Below are positions 31,513-41,028 of a stretch of DNA of 64,000 nucleotides, one piece after another (position 1 is the stretch's first letter; each line of letters begins with the position of its first letter). Under the pieces are notes generated by a model. That model made no database searches and was not told where the DNA came from. It worked only from the letters and a program-made list of their open reading frames with translations. Both the position numbers and the translations under genes were made by a program. The stretch is from Psychrobacter cibarius. Lineage in GTDB: Bacteria; Pseudomonadota; Gammaproteobacteria; Pseudomonadales; Moraxellaceae. The DNA lies in the NCBI GenBank assembly GCA_030686115.1, contig CP131612.1, positions 2,604,001 through 2,668,000 of the forward strand. Direction: 5' to 3'.

Positions 31513-32664
31513 ATGTTAAACCACCTGATTTTAAACCGCTTAACTATATCCTTATTACTTACTGTTTCGTTTTCTTTAGCGTTAACAGGCTGTCAGTCCA
31601 ATATTGCAAAAGATAACTCTATACCTACTAACTCAATGATGACGGGCTTTAGCACTTCTGCTCCAATATCATATCAGCCCATCATAAAAACTGAAAAGCT
31701 GGAAGAAAAAATTGTAGTGGTAGCTGATGAAACAGCTAATGAAGTTACGACGCTGCAATGGGCAAGTAATTATCATTGGCAGTTAACACAAGTTAAAGAC
31801 AAAAAAAGTAACGCTATTAATATTAACACTGAAACGCCGATTACTTTAGAAATTGCGCCCAGTTCATTGAGCTTGTTTCAAGGCTGCCAACATTTTGCTA
31901 TCAAATTCGTCTGGATGTCCGCACCGCCTTTTGAGTATGGTAGCGAGCTCAGAGAAAGACCCTCGACCTGCGAAAGTGCTACTGAAAATAAAGTAAGTAA
32001 CACAAATATCAAAAAGTTATTTCCTAACGATAATAATATTATTAAGTTAGATGTTGAGCTATTACCAGTCGCAAAAATCAAACTCGTTAATACTCAAATG
32101 GCATCGAAAAACTTGGTCATTAAAATCGAAAATGGCAATACGTTAACATTTGATGGTACGCCTAGGACATTTAAAGAACCGACTGGACTCCCTATTGATA
32201 AGGCATTGTTAGAGCGCTATGACTGGCGACTGGTTAGCGCCGTTCGTAATACTTTTAATGACAAAGGGCAGGTAATATCTCGAGAGTCTATTGGTCATTT
32301 TTATCATCCAGAGTTTCCAGTGTCGCTAAAATTTAGAGAGTATGACGATAGTCAATACGCATTTTTTAGTTCTAGCTGCAATGGTATCGGTGGTCCTTAT
32401 ATTTTGATGAAAGATTATACATTGCTAGTTGGCTCGGGACCACAAACACTCATGGGCTGCGGTGTTACTGGTAATAGAATTGAGGGCGAACTTGCTAAGC
32501 TTATCAGTAATAGCCAGAGCACTCTTAGTTTGAGTTTGCAACCTTCACAATCAATATCGCCAACAGCAGACGATCAGACTGATATGCCTCGCTATAATTT
32601 ATTGCAAACGATAGAGACTGGCGAAACTCTAGTATGGCAAAACGAAGTAAAGAAAATACCGTAA
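31513..32664 (+). CDS. Lipoprotein with META (HslJ-like) domain(s)
   Basis: A 383-residue lipoprotein with a signal peptide and lipobox ALTGC (Cys27). The C-terminal half (about residues 210-383) has the META/HslJ pattern: W-rich start (RYDWRLVSAV), SSSCNGIGGPY, TLMGCG, a helix with EGELAKLI, and a final GETLVWQ strand. The region around 70-180 (NYHWQLTQV, LFQGCQHFA) looks like a second, degenerate META domain. Such proteins sit in the periplasm or outer membrane and are linked to stress or antibiotic tolerance in some species; the role here is inferred. The start at 31513 is chosen for the signal peptide. Confidence 0.78.
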   Translation: MLNHLILNRLTISLLLTVSFSLALTGCQSNIAKDNSIPTNSMMTGFSTSAPISYQPIIKTEKLEEKIVVVADETANEVTTLQWASNYHWQLTQVKDKKSNAININTETPITLEIAPSSLSLFQGCQHFAIKFVWMSAPPFEYGSELRERPSTCESATENKVSNTNIKKLFPNDNNIIKLDVELLPVAKIKLVNTQMASKNLVIKIENGNTLTFDGTPRTFKEPTGLPIDKALLERYDWRLVSAVRNTFNDKGQVISRESIGHFYHPEFPVSLKFREYDDSQYAFFSSSCNGIGGPYILMKDYTLLVGSGPQTLMGCGVTGNRIEGELAKLISNSQSTLSLSLQPSQSISPTADDQTDMPRYNLLQTIETGETLVWQNEVKKIP

Positions 32665-32863
32665 ACAATTTTCAAACCCATACGATACTTACATTTATTA
32701 ACCGATTGTTGCGCATTTGATGAATAACTATATCTAATCCTTAGCTATACTGATGACGACACTAACGAATGTTTATAGAAATCAAAAGATATTTATCTAT
32801 AAACCTTCAAGAGTTAGCTTCTTATCAAAAATAACTAAATATTAAAAATAATTGGAGATAATA

Positions 32864-33421
32864 ATGAATAAGACGATGCTTGCAAGTGCGCTATTATGTG
32901 GTTCAGCGTTAGTAATGACGGGTTGTCAAACCGTCGAAGGTCAAATGCAAACTGGCAATCCACTTAGCCAACCTGCCTTAAAATCTACTATCAATGCAGT
33001 CGCTGGTAATAAAAATGAAGTGGGTCAAGTATTCCTACGTCCAGTTGATGGCGGCGTACAAGTCTACGGTAAGCTGATGAATTTGCAGCCGGGCAAGACA
33101 GTCTCACTACATATCCACGAAACAGGCAGCTGTGCTGATATGGGTAAAGCGGCAGGTGGTCACTTTAATCCAGACAATAAGCCTCACTCTAATCCTGATG
33201 ATATGAATGGTCATGCTGGCGACTTGCCTAACCTGACTGCCAATGCAGATGGCGTGGCTACTATTAACTATGTGAATAAGAAAATTTCTGTCGCTGATGC
33301 TGGTAAATATAGCGTTAATCGTCTAGCCTTTATCGTGCATAGCGGTGCTGATGACTATACTAGCCAACCAGCTGGTAATGCAGGCGACCGCGTTGCTTGC
33401 GGTATCATCGAAAAGAACTAA
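32864..33421 (+). CDS. sodC: Cu/Zn superoxide dismutase, lipoprotein form
   Basis: Dismutates superoxide in the periplasm. The 185-residue precursor has a lipobox MTGC (Cys21), so it is probably membrane-anchored. Metal ligands are visible: SLHIHETG (copper), GGHFNP (bridging His), HAGDLPN with upstream His residues (zinc), and FIVHSGADD (copper). The disulfide cysteines are in GSCAD and RVACGI. GGAG lies 8 bases before the ATG at 32864, preferred over 32852. It follows the META lipoprotein at ~200 bases and has its own terminator. Confidence 0.95.
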   Translation: MNKTMLASALLCGSALVMTGCQTVEGQMQTGNPLSQPALKSTINAVAGNKNEVGQVFLRPVDGGVQVYGKLMNLQPGKTVSLHIHETGSCADMGKAAGGHFNPDNKPHSNPDDMNGHAGDLPNLTANADGVATINYVNKKISVADAGKYSVNRLAFIVHSGADDYTSQPAGNAGDRVACGIIEKN

Positions 33422-33469
33422 TAGCATATGAACCTAGCTGTTATTGATAGCACATATATGAATAGCACA

Positions 33470-33502
33470 AAAAAACCTCTTAGAATCTAAGAGGTTTTTT
33501 AT
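33470..33502 (+). terminator. Rho-independent terminator after sodC
   Basis: A perfect 13-bp stem AAAAAACCTCTTA / TAAGAGGTTTTTT with a 5-base loop. It could act in both directions, ending topA as well. Confidence 0.88.
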
Positions 33503-33591
33503 TGTTCAAAATTTCATAGCTTAAAACAATATGAGTGATATAGAATCTCATATATTAACAATCAATCATCAAGATAAAAAGTAAAGGAGAC

Positions 33592-36258
33592 TTACTCCTC
33601 TACCCATTTGCCATTACGCCAATACACACCCCAACGTGTGGCCTTGCCATTTTTCTCAGAGCCGATATATTGCTCCTTCTTCTTACGTGACCAGCGTAGA
33701 ATGGTTGGATTACCATCTGGATCTTCATCTGGACCTTCAAACAAATACTGGAATTTATCTTCCATTTTATCTTTGATTTCGCGTAGCTCAGCCAGCTTGG
33801 GTGCGCGTGTCTCGCGTACTTTCGGGAATTTAGACGCTGCCAAGAACATCCCAGCTGCCCCTTCACGCAAGATAAAGTAATCATCGTGCTTGGTTGATTT
33901 CAGCTCTGGCAGATGAATAGGATCCATGCGCGGCGGTGCGGCTTCGCCTGTTTTTAGCACTTTACGCGTATTATCACATTGCTGACAAGCGAAGTAAGGA
34001 CCAAAACGTCCCGTCTTTAGCTCCATTTGTCCATCGCACTTATTACAGTCAATGGTTGGAGAATCAGAGCCAGGCACTTCGAACTTGCCTTCTTCTAAGA
34101 CATAACCATCACAATCAGGATTGTTACCACACACATGCAGTTTCAGACCGCCATCGACGATATAACCATTCATTGCCGTGCTACATTTCGGGCAACGCTT
34201 TTTCTCCATCAAATCGCGAACTTCTGCCGCTTCATCATCACCTTCTGCCTCATCAAGATTGGCAAAAGCTTCGACGGGCATTAAATTCTTAGTGCCTTTA
34301 CAGCGCTCTTTTGGCGGTAAATTATAGCCAGTACACCCTAAGAATACACCTGTTGAGCCGGTACGTAATTGCATTGGACGATCGCAAAGATCGCAATGCA
34401 CGTCTGGTACGTCAGTTGGATCATTTGGGCGCATGCCGTCTTTTTCTTTGGCGCGATCAAGCGTTGTTTTGAAGTCGCCATAGAAATTATCGAGGACATC
34501 TTTCCAATCTGTATCGCCTTCTGCCACATGGTCAAGCTTGTCCTCTAGCGCGGCGGTAAAGGTATAATCCATCAAATCTGGAAAGCTTGCAGTCAGTCTG
34601 TCGGTGACAATATCACCCATTTTTTCAGCAAACAGGCGCTTGTTCTCAAGCTTCACATAGCCGCGATCTTGAATGGTCGAGATGATAGATGCATAAGTTG
34701 ATGGACGACCGATACCTTTTTTCTCAAGCTCTTTCACCAAACTTGCCTCGGTATAGCGCGGTGGCGGCTTGGTGAAATGCTGACTCGGATCGAGCTTATC
34801 TAGTATTAGTTTATCGCCTTTTTTCACATCCGGAAGCAAAGTATCGTCAGTCTTCGCTGGTGGCATAACCTTGGTGTAACCATCAAATACTAACGTACGA
34901 CCACGTGCTTTTAACTCGACATCATTGGCAGCGACGAATAGATTCACTGACAAGTATTTTGCTGGCAGCATCTGACAAGCGACAAACTGACGCCAAATCA
35001 GCTCGTACAAGCGGATGGCATCACGCTCAACCCCTTTAAGCTGCGTTGACTTCATATTGACGTTAGAAGGACGAATCGCCTCATGCGCCTCTTGTGCGCC
35101 TTGTTTGTTGCCGTAAAAATTTGGCTTTTCTGGTACGTATTTTGCGCCATAGCTGTCTTCGATATAGCCACGTACCGCAGCAAGTGCATCACCAGATAAG
35201 AAAGTCGAGTCGGTACGCATATAAGTAATATGACCCGCTTCATATAAGCGCTGTGCCAAAATCATGGTTTTCTTAACCGAAAAACCCAAGCGCGTGCTGG
35301 CGGCTTGCTGTAATGTCGAGGTGATAAATGGCGCACTCGGACGCGATTGCGTTGGCTTCTCTTCGCGCTCTTTGACGATAAAGTCACTTGAGTTAAGAAT
35401 TTCTAAGACTTTATCTGTTTGCTCTTTATTAACGAGCTTAAGCGTTTTGCCGCCTTGCTTGGTCGCCTCTAAGCGAATCGCAATTTGCTCAGCGTCCTTT
35501 TTGCTACTGGCAACGTGAGTATCGGCATGAATTTGCCAATACTCTTCTGGTATAAAGGCGCGAATTTCATGTTCTCTTTCTACGACCAAACGCATAGCAA
35601 CTGACTGGACGCGACCTGCAGAGAGACCGCGAGCAACCTTTTGCCACAGCAGCGGCGATACCATAAAGCCAACGACACGGTCTAAAAAGCGCCGTGCTTG
35701 CTGGGCATTGACACGGTCGATATCAAGTTTGGAGGGCTGCTTAAAGGCATTTTGAATGGCGGATTTGGTAATCTCATTAAAAACCACGCGCTCATACTTA
35801 CTGTCAGCGCCGCCGATGACTTCTTTAAGATGCCACGCAATCGCCTCCCCTTCTCTATCCATATCCGTTGCCAGATAGATTTTGTCAGCGTCTTTGGCTA
35901 AGGCTTTCAGCTCTTTAATAACCTTGGTTTTATTGGGTAATACTTCATAAACTGCTGCCCAGTCATGTTCTGGATCGACGCCCATGCGCCGTACCAAGGC
36001 TTGCTGGGTTTTTTCTTCTTTGCTTAGACTGTCATCTTTTTTGGTCGTTGTTGGTTTTTTTGCACTTTTGCTTGCGCCAACCGGCAGATCACGGACATGA
36101 CCAATACTGGAGCGCACGATAAAGTCATCGCCAAGGTATTTATTGATTGTTTTTGCCTTGGCAGGTGATTCTACAATCACCAAAGACTTGCCCTTTGGAC
36201 TGCCTTTGGGATTACCAGCAGCAGGCGCTGGACTTTTTTTGGTTGCGGTTTTTGCCAT
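33592..36258 (-). CDS. topA: DNA topoisomerase I
   Basis: Type IA topoisomerase that relaxes negative supercoils. The 888 residues start [10 protein letters not shown] at 36258 (an ATG five codons upstream is also possible). A ~25-residue basic Ala/Pro/Lys tail precedes the Toprim domain ([31 protein letters not shown]). The catalytic Tyr346 is in HITYMRTDS, and [10 protein letters not shown] and [10 protein letters not shown] follow. The C-terminus carries three zinc ribbons (CDLC...C, CPKC...CGNNPDC, CNKC...CQQC) and a last domain ending NGKWVEE. All four-Cys ribbons look intact. Confidence 0.96.
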   Translation of the reverse strand: MAKTATKKSPAPAAGNPKGSPKGKSLVIVESPAKAKTINKYLGDDFIVRSSIGHVRDLPVGASKSAKKPTTTKKDDSLSKEEKTQQALVRRMGVDPEHDWAAVYEVLPNKTKVIKELKALAKDADKIYLATDMDREGEAIAWHLKEVIGGADSKYERVVFNEITKSAIQNAFKQPSKLDIDRVNAQQARRFLDRVVGFMVSPLLWQKVARGLSAGRVQSVAMRLVVEREHEIRAFIPEEYWQIHADTHVASSKKDAEQIAIRLEATKQGGKTLKLVNKEQTDKVLEILNSSDFIVKEREEKPTQSRPSAPFITSTLQQAASTRLGFSVKKTMILAQRLYEAGHITYMRTDSTFLSGDALAAVRGYIEDSYGAKYVPEKPNFYGNKQGAQEAHEAIRPSNVNMKSTQLKGVERDAIRLYELIWRQFVACQMLPAKYLSVNLFVAANDVELKARGRTLVFDGYTKVMPPAKTDDTLLPDVKKGDKLILDKLDPSQHFTKPPPRYTEASLVKELEKKGIGRPSTYASIISTIQDRGYVKLENKRLFAEKMGDIVTDRLTASFPDLMDYTFTAALEDKLDHVAEGDTDWKDVLDNFYGDFKTTLDRAKEKDGMRPNDPTDVPDVHCDLCDRPMQLRTGSTGVFLGCTGYNLPPKERCKGTKNLMPVEAFANLDEAEGDDEAAEVRDLMEKKRCPKCSTAMNGYIVDGGLKLHVCGNNPDCDGYVLEEGKFEVPGSDSPTIDCNKCDGQMELKTGRFGPYFACQQCDNTRKVLKTGEAAPPRMDPIHLPELKSTKHDDYFILREGAAGMFLAASKFPKVRETRAPKLAELREIKDKMEDKFQYLFEGPDEDPDGNPTILRWSRKKKEQYIGSEKNGKATRWGVYWRNGKWVEE

Positions 36259-36545
36259 ATGTGACGACACCATTATTATATGAGTAAATTAAAAGTAAGA
36301 ATAAATACAGCAGCATGGCAATTTATAATTGTGAGTTATAGTAGCGCGGTGAATCATTATAGTAATAGCTGCTTAAAAAAACGTTTATAAAACAAACAAT
36401 AACCATAAGATAAAGAGTCAGTTATAAAGACGTTACACTGCTAAGCGTTACACTGTCAACTGTAAATGACTGAGAGTTTGCCAAAAGTGCTTGCATATTG
36501 CTTATAAATGGAGATTAAAAAATGATTTTCTACCTTGTAGCCGTT
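36259..36545. other. Gap upstream of topA
   Basis: About 290 AT-rich bases between topA and the co-oriented hypothetical gene. It must hold the topA promoter; GTTACACTG occurs twice at 36431-36455 (AGACGTTACACTGC, AGCGTTACACTGT). No gene is supported. Confidence 0.4.
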
Positions 36546-37142
36546 TTATAGGCGCTTTTGCATCTCTGACGCCCATTGTTCAAGCTGTTTTTTAAGCACC
36601 AACAAATCTGCTTCAATCAATTTTTGCTGATAAGCAGGATTGGATGAAGGACGCACATAAGCGATATCTTCCCAATAAATCACGATACTATTCGCCTTAG
36701 TCAGCAAACCTTTAACAAATGGCTCAATACTGACTGGCAAATCTAGCGGTGATTTATCCAAGCTAAAATTGGTCTTTTTGACAATCGTATTATTAGTGCT
36801 GTTATTAGCACGAATCGCACTTGGAATCGTGAGCTTAACATCATCTTTGCTTGTATCGACAAAACTACTATCTGGTCGCCATTGCCCATCAATCACTTGA
36901 TAGCGCGTGTGCGGCAGCTGCACATCATCTAACACTAAACAGTATTGACCTAACATTCCACGCCCATATTCGTTGTCTTTACCTTTGATCCAATCAGGAC
37001 AACTCACCAGCTTTGGATTCAATTGTAAACGACGCGCGGTCATGCGCAGCTTATCCAAACGCTGATCGATACCGTTAGGTTTGAGCGCCATCATACTCCC
37101 TAATACAAATAGTACAATGATAACGCCAATGAATGTTCCCAT
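36546..37142 (-). CDS. Conserved-looking hypothetical protein with one membrane anchor
   Basis: A 198-residue protein with a single N-terminal helix (residues 3-20, TFIGVIIVLFVLGSMMAL) and a soluble domain containing LVSCPDWIKGKDNEYGRG, QYCLVLDD, and a C-terminal helix-rich stretch. The N-terminus GxxIGVIIVLFVLGS resembles single-pass inner-membrane proteins with a cytoplasmic domain. I recognise no family. It is a separate transcript upstream of topA on the same strand. The downstream gap shows no clear terminator, so read-through into topA is possible. Confidence 0.75.
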   Translation of the reverse strand: MGTFIGVIIVLFVLGSMMALKPNGIDQRLDKLRMTARRLQLNPKLVSCPDWIKGKDNEYGRGMLGQYCLVLDDVQLPHTRYQVIDGQWRPDSSFVDTSKDDVKLTIPSAIRANNSTNNTIVKKTNFSLDKSPLDLPVSIEPFVKGLLTKANSIVIYWEDIAYVRPSSNPAYQQKLIEADLLVLKKQLEQWASEMQKRL

Positions 37143-37591
37143 GATGGTCCGGCCTTTTGGATAAATGAAAATGTACTAAAAAATAGAACCGCTACTATCT
37201 ATACAACAGGCTACAACAAAGACAGCGATTGCCCAGCTAACTATAAAAAAGCAATCATTGACTTTTTAACCAGTGACTTTTTAACCAGTCATTTTCTAAC
37301 CAGTCATTTTCTAACCAGTAGCGTTCTAATGTGCGGCTGTTTAACGAATGATTGTCTGAATACTGGCTACTATATAGAAGCTTATAATGAGCACGAACCG
37401 TTAAAAATCAAGCATGATAAGTTGATAACCACCAACCACTCGCGTTTTCTAATCTCGATGGCTTGGCTATATGTGCTAATAGATCAAACACTTAACTCGA
37501 ATAAAAAACAGCATAATAACGAGATACAAAAAGTTGTCATCATCAAAAAGTGCTATGATAAACCATAATTTTAAACGCGCGCAGGTTTATT
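37143..37591. other. Divergent gap with a minisatellite
   Basis: About 450 bases between two divergent genes. It holds the 15-bp tandem repeat at 37259-37333. A 79-codon open frame at 37329-37568 begins inside the repeat and lacks gene-like features, so it is not called. Confidence 0.5.
37259..37333. repeat. 15-bp tandem repeat, four clear units plus one degenerate
   Basis: Units at 37259, 37274, 37289 and 37304 read TGACTTTTTAACCAG (twice) then TCATTTTCTAACCAG (twice); a fifth at 37319 is degenerate. The pairwise identity of neighbours suggests stepwise duplication. Confidence 0.85.
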
Positions 37592-38131
37592 ATGAATTAT
37601 CTTCTTAAGCGAAACTCATCGACCACTTCACTAGCGAGCAAATGTGTCCATAAACTCATGAGTAAAACTGGACTTACCCTCTCGCTAGTAGGCGCTGCCT
37701 TATTTACCCTGTCAGGCTGTGCAACGACGCAAAATCTTACCCCGCAGCAATGTCAGGAAAGCAACTGGCAAGAAGTCGGCTATGCTGATGGCTTGCAAGG
37801 GCGTTCAGGTGCTTATTTCGGTCATTACGCTGATAGCTGCGCAAAGGTAGGTGGTCCCATGCCCAACCGCATACAATGGGAGCAAGGGCGACAGCAAGGT
37901 CTCAAAAGCTACTGCACCGAGCTCAATGCTTATAAACTTGGTCGCGAAGGCTACGACTGGCAGCCCGTTTGTCCGCTCGAAGGCATCGAAAAGCTAGAAG
38001 AAGCTTACGCGCAAGGACGTTACTACTATATCCGTCAACGTGATCTCGATTACCTACGTTCGCCTTATCCGTTTGGCTACGGGCCTGGGCGCTTCGGTTA
38101 CGGCTATCATCCCTTTGGCTATGGCTGGTAA
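37592..38131 (+). CDS. DUF2799 lipoprotein with Gly/Tyr/Phe-rich tail
   Basis: A 179-residue lipoprotein. The signal region is long (lipobox FTLSGC, Cys43), or translation may start at Met23. The mature part has the DUF2799 pattern: CQESNWQEVGYADGLQGR, a central ADSCAKVG, then WEQGRQQGLKSYCT and YKLGREGYDW. The last ~25 residues are Gly, Tyr, Phe and Pro-rich (SPYPFGYGPGRFGYG and similar). AGG lies 7 bases before the first ATG and supports it. Function of the family is unknown; it probably sits in the cell envelope. Confidence 0.82.
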   Translation: MNYLLKRNSSTTSLASKCVHKLMSKTGLTLSLVGAALFTLSGCATTQNLTPQQCQESNWQEVGYADGLQGRSGAYFGHYADSCAKVGGPMPNRIQWEQGRQQGLKSYCTELNAYKLGREGYDWQPVCPLEGIEKLEEAYAQGRYYYIRQRDLDYLRSPYPFGYGPGRFGYGYHPFGYGW

Positions 38132-38143
38132 AAAGAAAACCCC

Positions 38144-38177
38144 AATGAGTACTTAATTTGAGGTTTAAGTACTCATT
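38144..38177 (-). terminator. Terminator hairpin between exbD and the DUF2799 gene
   Basis: A perfect 13-bp stem AATGAGTACTTAA / TTAAGTACTCATT. On the minus strand it is followed by GGGGTTTTCTTTTT, so it mainly serves the tonB-exbB-exbD operon; the plus side lacks a T-run. Confidence 0.75.
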
Positions 38178-38288
38178 GAGGCTGGAGAAAAGTTTATTAT
38201 TTTTGTTTTATTATTATATTAGCTACCTTTTTGATCGTTGGCTATCTAGCAAACATCATATGATAATCACGTTTTTTATAGACTCGCC

Positions 38289-38690
38289 TTATTCATTGAC
38301 AAAGGCTATCTTCGTAAGTCCTGCTTGACTGGCAGCGGCTAGCACTTGAGCGACCGTGTCATACTTACTGTCTTTGTCAGCACGCAATTGTACAGAGGGG
38401 TCTTTACCTTCAGCACTTTGCTGTTGTAACCGTGCCTCTAACTCCTCCATGCTAATCGCATCGCTGTCCCAAAATATCCCTGCGTCTTTATCGATGCTAA
38501 TTTGAATAGCCTCTGGTGGCGCCTCATTTAACGCAGCACTGGTCTTCGGCAACTCTAATGGCACTGTCGGATTCAGTACGGTCGCCGTCAATAGAAATAT
38601 AATCATCAATACCAGCATGATGTCGATAAGCGGAATGAGGTTCATCTCACTCATACTTTGACTGTCATCATCACCCAATTGAAATGCCAT
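38289..38690 (-). CDS. exbD: Biopolymer transport protein ExbD
   Basis: Inner-membrane partner of ExbB that uses the proton gradient to energise TonB. The 133 residues have a short cytoplasmic N-terminus, one membrane helix (about 18-38) with the essential Asp in NLIPLIDIMLVLMIIFLL, and a periplasmic domain ending in the typical VQLRADKDSKYDTVAQVLAAASQAG pattern. ATG at 38690 with GAG upstream is chosen over a TTG four codons earlier. Third gene of a tonB-exbB-exbD operon. Confidence 0.93.
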   Translation of the reverse strand: MAFQLGDDDSQSMSEMNLIPLIDIMLVLMIIFLLTATVLNPTVPLELPKTSAALNEAPPEAIQISIDKDAGIFWDSDAISMEELEARLQQQSAEGKDPSVQLRADKDSKYDTVAQVLAAASQAGLTKIAFVNE

Positions 38691-38772
38691 AATCACTCTC
38701 AATACATTTGGTTATTCGCAATATAGCTCGCTTGGCTATCGCCTAACAAACTGCCCCATCAATGGATAGTCG

Positions 38773-39462
38773 TTAAGGCTGCGACGCGGCTGAACTGTGA
38801 TAATGAGTCACTCGCTGAGCATCTGCTGTGTTTGAGTGCATACCCTTTGCTAACGAATCTTGGGTAACAGTCGATTTGCTGTCCGTTAACGGCTGCTGGG
38901 TAACGACCATTTCGGCAGAACGTGCCAATAAGTCATGCGCTCTATCGTTGGCGTGATACATCACACGGCGATTGATACGCACTGCAAGATTATAAAACAC
39001 CACGGCTGGAATCGCCACGGCGATCCCCAAACCTGTCATGATAAGTGCCTCACCGACTGGCCCTGCCACTTGTCCCAAGCCTGCTTGCCCACTCATGCCA
39101 ATATTATGTAGCGCATGAAAAATACCCCATACCGTCCCAAACAAACCGATAAATGGCGCAATTGCGGCCGTCGTCCCAAGAATAGGTAAGCCGCGCTCAC
39201 TGGCAAAACGGTAACGACCAATATGCTTGAGCAAGATCTGCTCAGTAACCAAACGGCGAGTAGTGGCATCTGCTGCTATCATCTCAGCCTGTTTTACTTG
39301 AATCTGCTGACTCAAATCATCTGCAACATTGGCGGCCAATTTGCGGCTTTGTAGCACACGAATGATGCCTGTCACCCAAGAAAGAATAGATAAAGCAAGC
39401 AACAAAAAGAACAAAGTTTTTGTCACCATGTCGCTGATTTGCCAGTATTGCATAAAGTCCAT
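38773..39462 (-). CDS. exbB: Biopolymer transport protein ExbB (MotA/TolQ/ExbB)
   Basis: Proton-channel subunit that works with ExbD and TonB. The 229 residues carry three membrane helices (about 15-35, 105-130 and 145-170). The conserved core runs LPILGTTAAIAPFIGLFGTVWGI, then GPVGEALIMTGLGIAVAIPAVV. The last ~50 residues are polar. It lies between tonB and exbD on the same strand with short gaps, so one operon under the Fur-like box upstream of tonB is likely. Confidence 0.93.
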   Translation of the reverse strand: MDFMQYWQISDMVTKTLFFLLLALSILSWVTGIIRVLQSRKLAANVADDLSQQIQVKQAEMIAADATTRRLVTEQILLKHIGRYRFASERGLPILGTTAAIAPFIGLFGTVWGIFHALHNIGMSGQAGLGQVAGPVGEALIMTGLGIAVAIPAVVFYNLAVRINRRVMYHANDRAHDLLARSAEMVVTQQPLTDSKSTVTQDSLAKGMHSNTADAQRVTHYHSSAASQP

Positions 39463-39540
39463 GTCAGACTCCTTTGTATTTTATTACCATTGTTCGATTA
39501 TTTGCGATTGCGCCGATGCTTGGTACTAATAACCATGTAT

Positions 39541-40515
39541 TTATGGCACATTATAAGTAACAGGTAATGTCACATTACCGACGACTGGCACGCCATTTTT
39601 AGTAAAAGGTCTGAATTTTCCAGAGCTTACTTGACGCTTCGCCTCTTTATCTACTATTGAATTGCCTGAAGATTGAGCAACCCGGGCGCTATCAATACCG
39701 CCCTGCTTATTCACTCTTAATATCAATACCACTTTGAATGTATCACCCGAAGATGCTCTACGAGCGGCTCGAGTAGGAAAGCTAAAGTTTGGCGCTGATG
39801 CCCAGTCTGCAGCACTAGCAGTAAAGCTCACGGGTTCATTACTTGCAGCGGCTGCTGCTTTTTGCGCGGCATCTTTAGCCGCTTTGTCTTCTGCTGCTTT
39901 TCTAGCATTCGCTTCGGCTTGAGCCTCTCGGGCAGCCTTGGCATCGGCTATTCTCTTAGCGTCTTGCACCGCTCTATCATGGGCTTCTTGAGCGGCCTTT
40001 TGTGATTCTACTGCTAGAATCTTACGTCGTTCTTCAGCTTCACGTTGACTATCAGCCATTGAGGTATCGACTTTCGATTCTACTATTGGCTTTTTCGACA
40101 CCTCTTTTTTAATAATATCCGGCTTCTTTTTTTCTACTTTTACGACAGGTGCTATATCAGCCTTTTTGGCTTTTACCACCGGTTTTTCTGGTGTATTTTG
40201 CTTAGCCTTCACTACTGGAGCTACTTTAGGTTTTGACGGTGCTTGTTTTTTAGGTTCAGGTTTTGACTCTGTTTTAGGCGCTGCTTTTTTGGGCGTTACT
40301 TCCTGAACTTCTTCTACTTCAGGGACGGCAGTTTTGACAGGTAACGTCACCATCTCTATCTCGATAGGTGGTGTGTCTTTTTTTGGTTCAACTTTTATAT
40401 CAGGCGTCTTGATCGCCACCAATGCGACTGCCGTCAGCACGTGCAAGCCCACCACTATAATAATAGCTGCGAGTATCAATTTAAGTGGTGGCGCGTCTAA
40501 ATCCGTTGAACTCAT
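39541..40515 (-). CDS. tonB: TonB energy-transducing protein
   Basis: Spans the periplasm to drive TonB-dependent receptors. The 324 residues have an N-terminal anchor (about residues 10-32), a Pro/Lys/Glu/Val-rich rigid stretch (38-150), a Ala/Lys/Glu coiled-coil-like region (155-225), and the C-terminal TonB domain (about 240-324) with LRVNKQGGIDSARVAQSSG and FRPFTKNGVPV. AGGGTG precedes the ATG. It is longer than E. coli TonB (239) because of the Ala-rich segment, which is TolA-like. A Fur-type box lies 48-66 bases upstream. Confidence 0.92.
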   Translation of the reverse strand: MSSTDLDAPPLKLILAAIIIVVGLHVLTAVALVAIKTPDIKVEPKKDTPPIEIEMVTLPVKTAVPEVEEVQEVTPKKAAPKTESKPEPKKQAPSKPKVAPVVKAKQNTPEKPVVKAKKADIAPVVKVEKKKPDIIKKEVSKKPIVESKVDTSMADSQREAEERRKILAVESQKAAQEAHDRAVQDAKRIADAKAAREAQAEANARKAAEDKAAKDAAQKAAAAASNEPVSFTASAADWASAPNFSFPTRAARRASSGDTFKVVLILRVNKQGGIDSARVAQSSGNSIVDKEAKRQVSSGKFRPFTKNGVPVVGNVTLPVTYNVP

Positions 40516-40562
40516 AACACCCTAATATTCATTAACCGAGGTAGAATGGCGTAGATAATAAT

Positions 40563-40581
40563 GCAAACGATAATTATTATC
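40563..40581. promoter_or_regulatory. Fur-box-like site upstream of tonB
   Basis: The last 13 bases are GATAAT-T-ATTATC, an exact match to two adjoining hexamers of the Fur consensus; the first hexamer (GCAAAC) is poor. It lies 48-66 bases upstream of the tonB ATG. Confidence 0.65.
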
Positions 40582-40753
40582 AATAATAAATTTATAATAA
40601 TTTTGCTTATCAGGCAAATGATCGGCCAATAATTTAGCGTTATTAATAAGCAAAATTTGCTTAGGCATTCGACCACCCTTTCTCAAATATCGCTATACAG
40701 AATTATTGTGCCAAAGCCGCCACAACTCATAAATAAAGTGACGTAATAAAAAC

Positions 40754-40787
40754 CATTATCATTTGTATTGATAATGAGTCTCAATTA
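40754..40787. promoter_or_regulatory. Overlapping Fur-box-like hexamers
   Basis: CATTATCATTTG followed by TATTGATAATGAGTCTCAAT gives at least three hexamers resembling ATTATC/GATAAT. Likely iron-dependent control of the ABC transporter operon, possibly also tonB. Confidence 0.6.
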
Positions 40788-41028
40788 ATTTATCATAGCC
40801 CCTAATCGACTGCGAATCTTTAAGATTACAAAATCTCAAGATATTAAGGCATGTTGAACATCTCAATAGCTAAGCGTAAAAAAAACCCATAAAAAATCAT
40901 AACGTCAAAAGTAATACCGTCGAGCATTGTATGGTGTGAAGCATCACATCGATGAAGTTCTTTTTACTTTTATATGACCGATTATTTGATACATCCTTTG
41001 TCCAACCAGCTGATATACCGAGTTATTT

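Larger units (their letters stand above)
40516..41028. other. Divergent control region of tonB operon and ABC-transporter operon
   Basis: About 510 bases. It contains Fur-like sites at 40563-40581 and 40754-40787 and a 12-bp inverted repeat (40599-40657). No gene is seen. The 240 bases between the second Fur-like site and the substrate-binding protein start would be a long leader. Confidence 0.55.

Noticed and set aside
37259..37333. Short CRISPR-like array
   Set aside because: Units are contiguous 15-mers without spacers, so it is a plain tandem repeat; no cas genes are present.
37329..37568. 79-codon open frame in the gap before the DUF2799 gene
   Set aside because: Starts inside the 15-bp tandem repeat, has no ribosome binding site, and its sequence looks like translated intergenic DNA.
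39541..40515. TolA instead of TonB
   Set aside because: The Ala/Lys-rich coiled coil is TolA-like, but the C-terminal domain, the Pro/Lys stretch and the exbB-exbD neighbours fit TonB.
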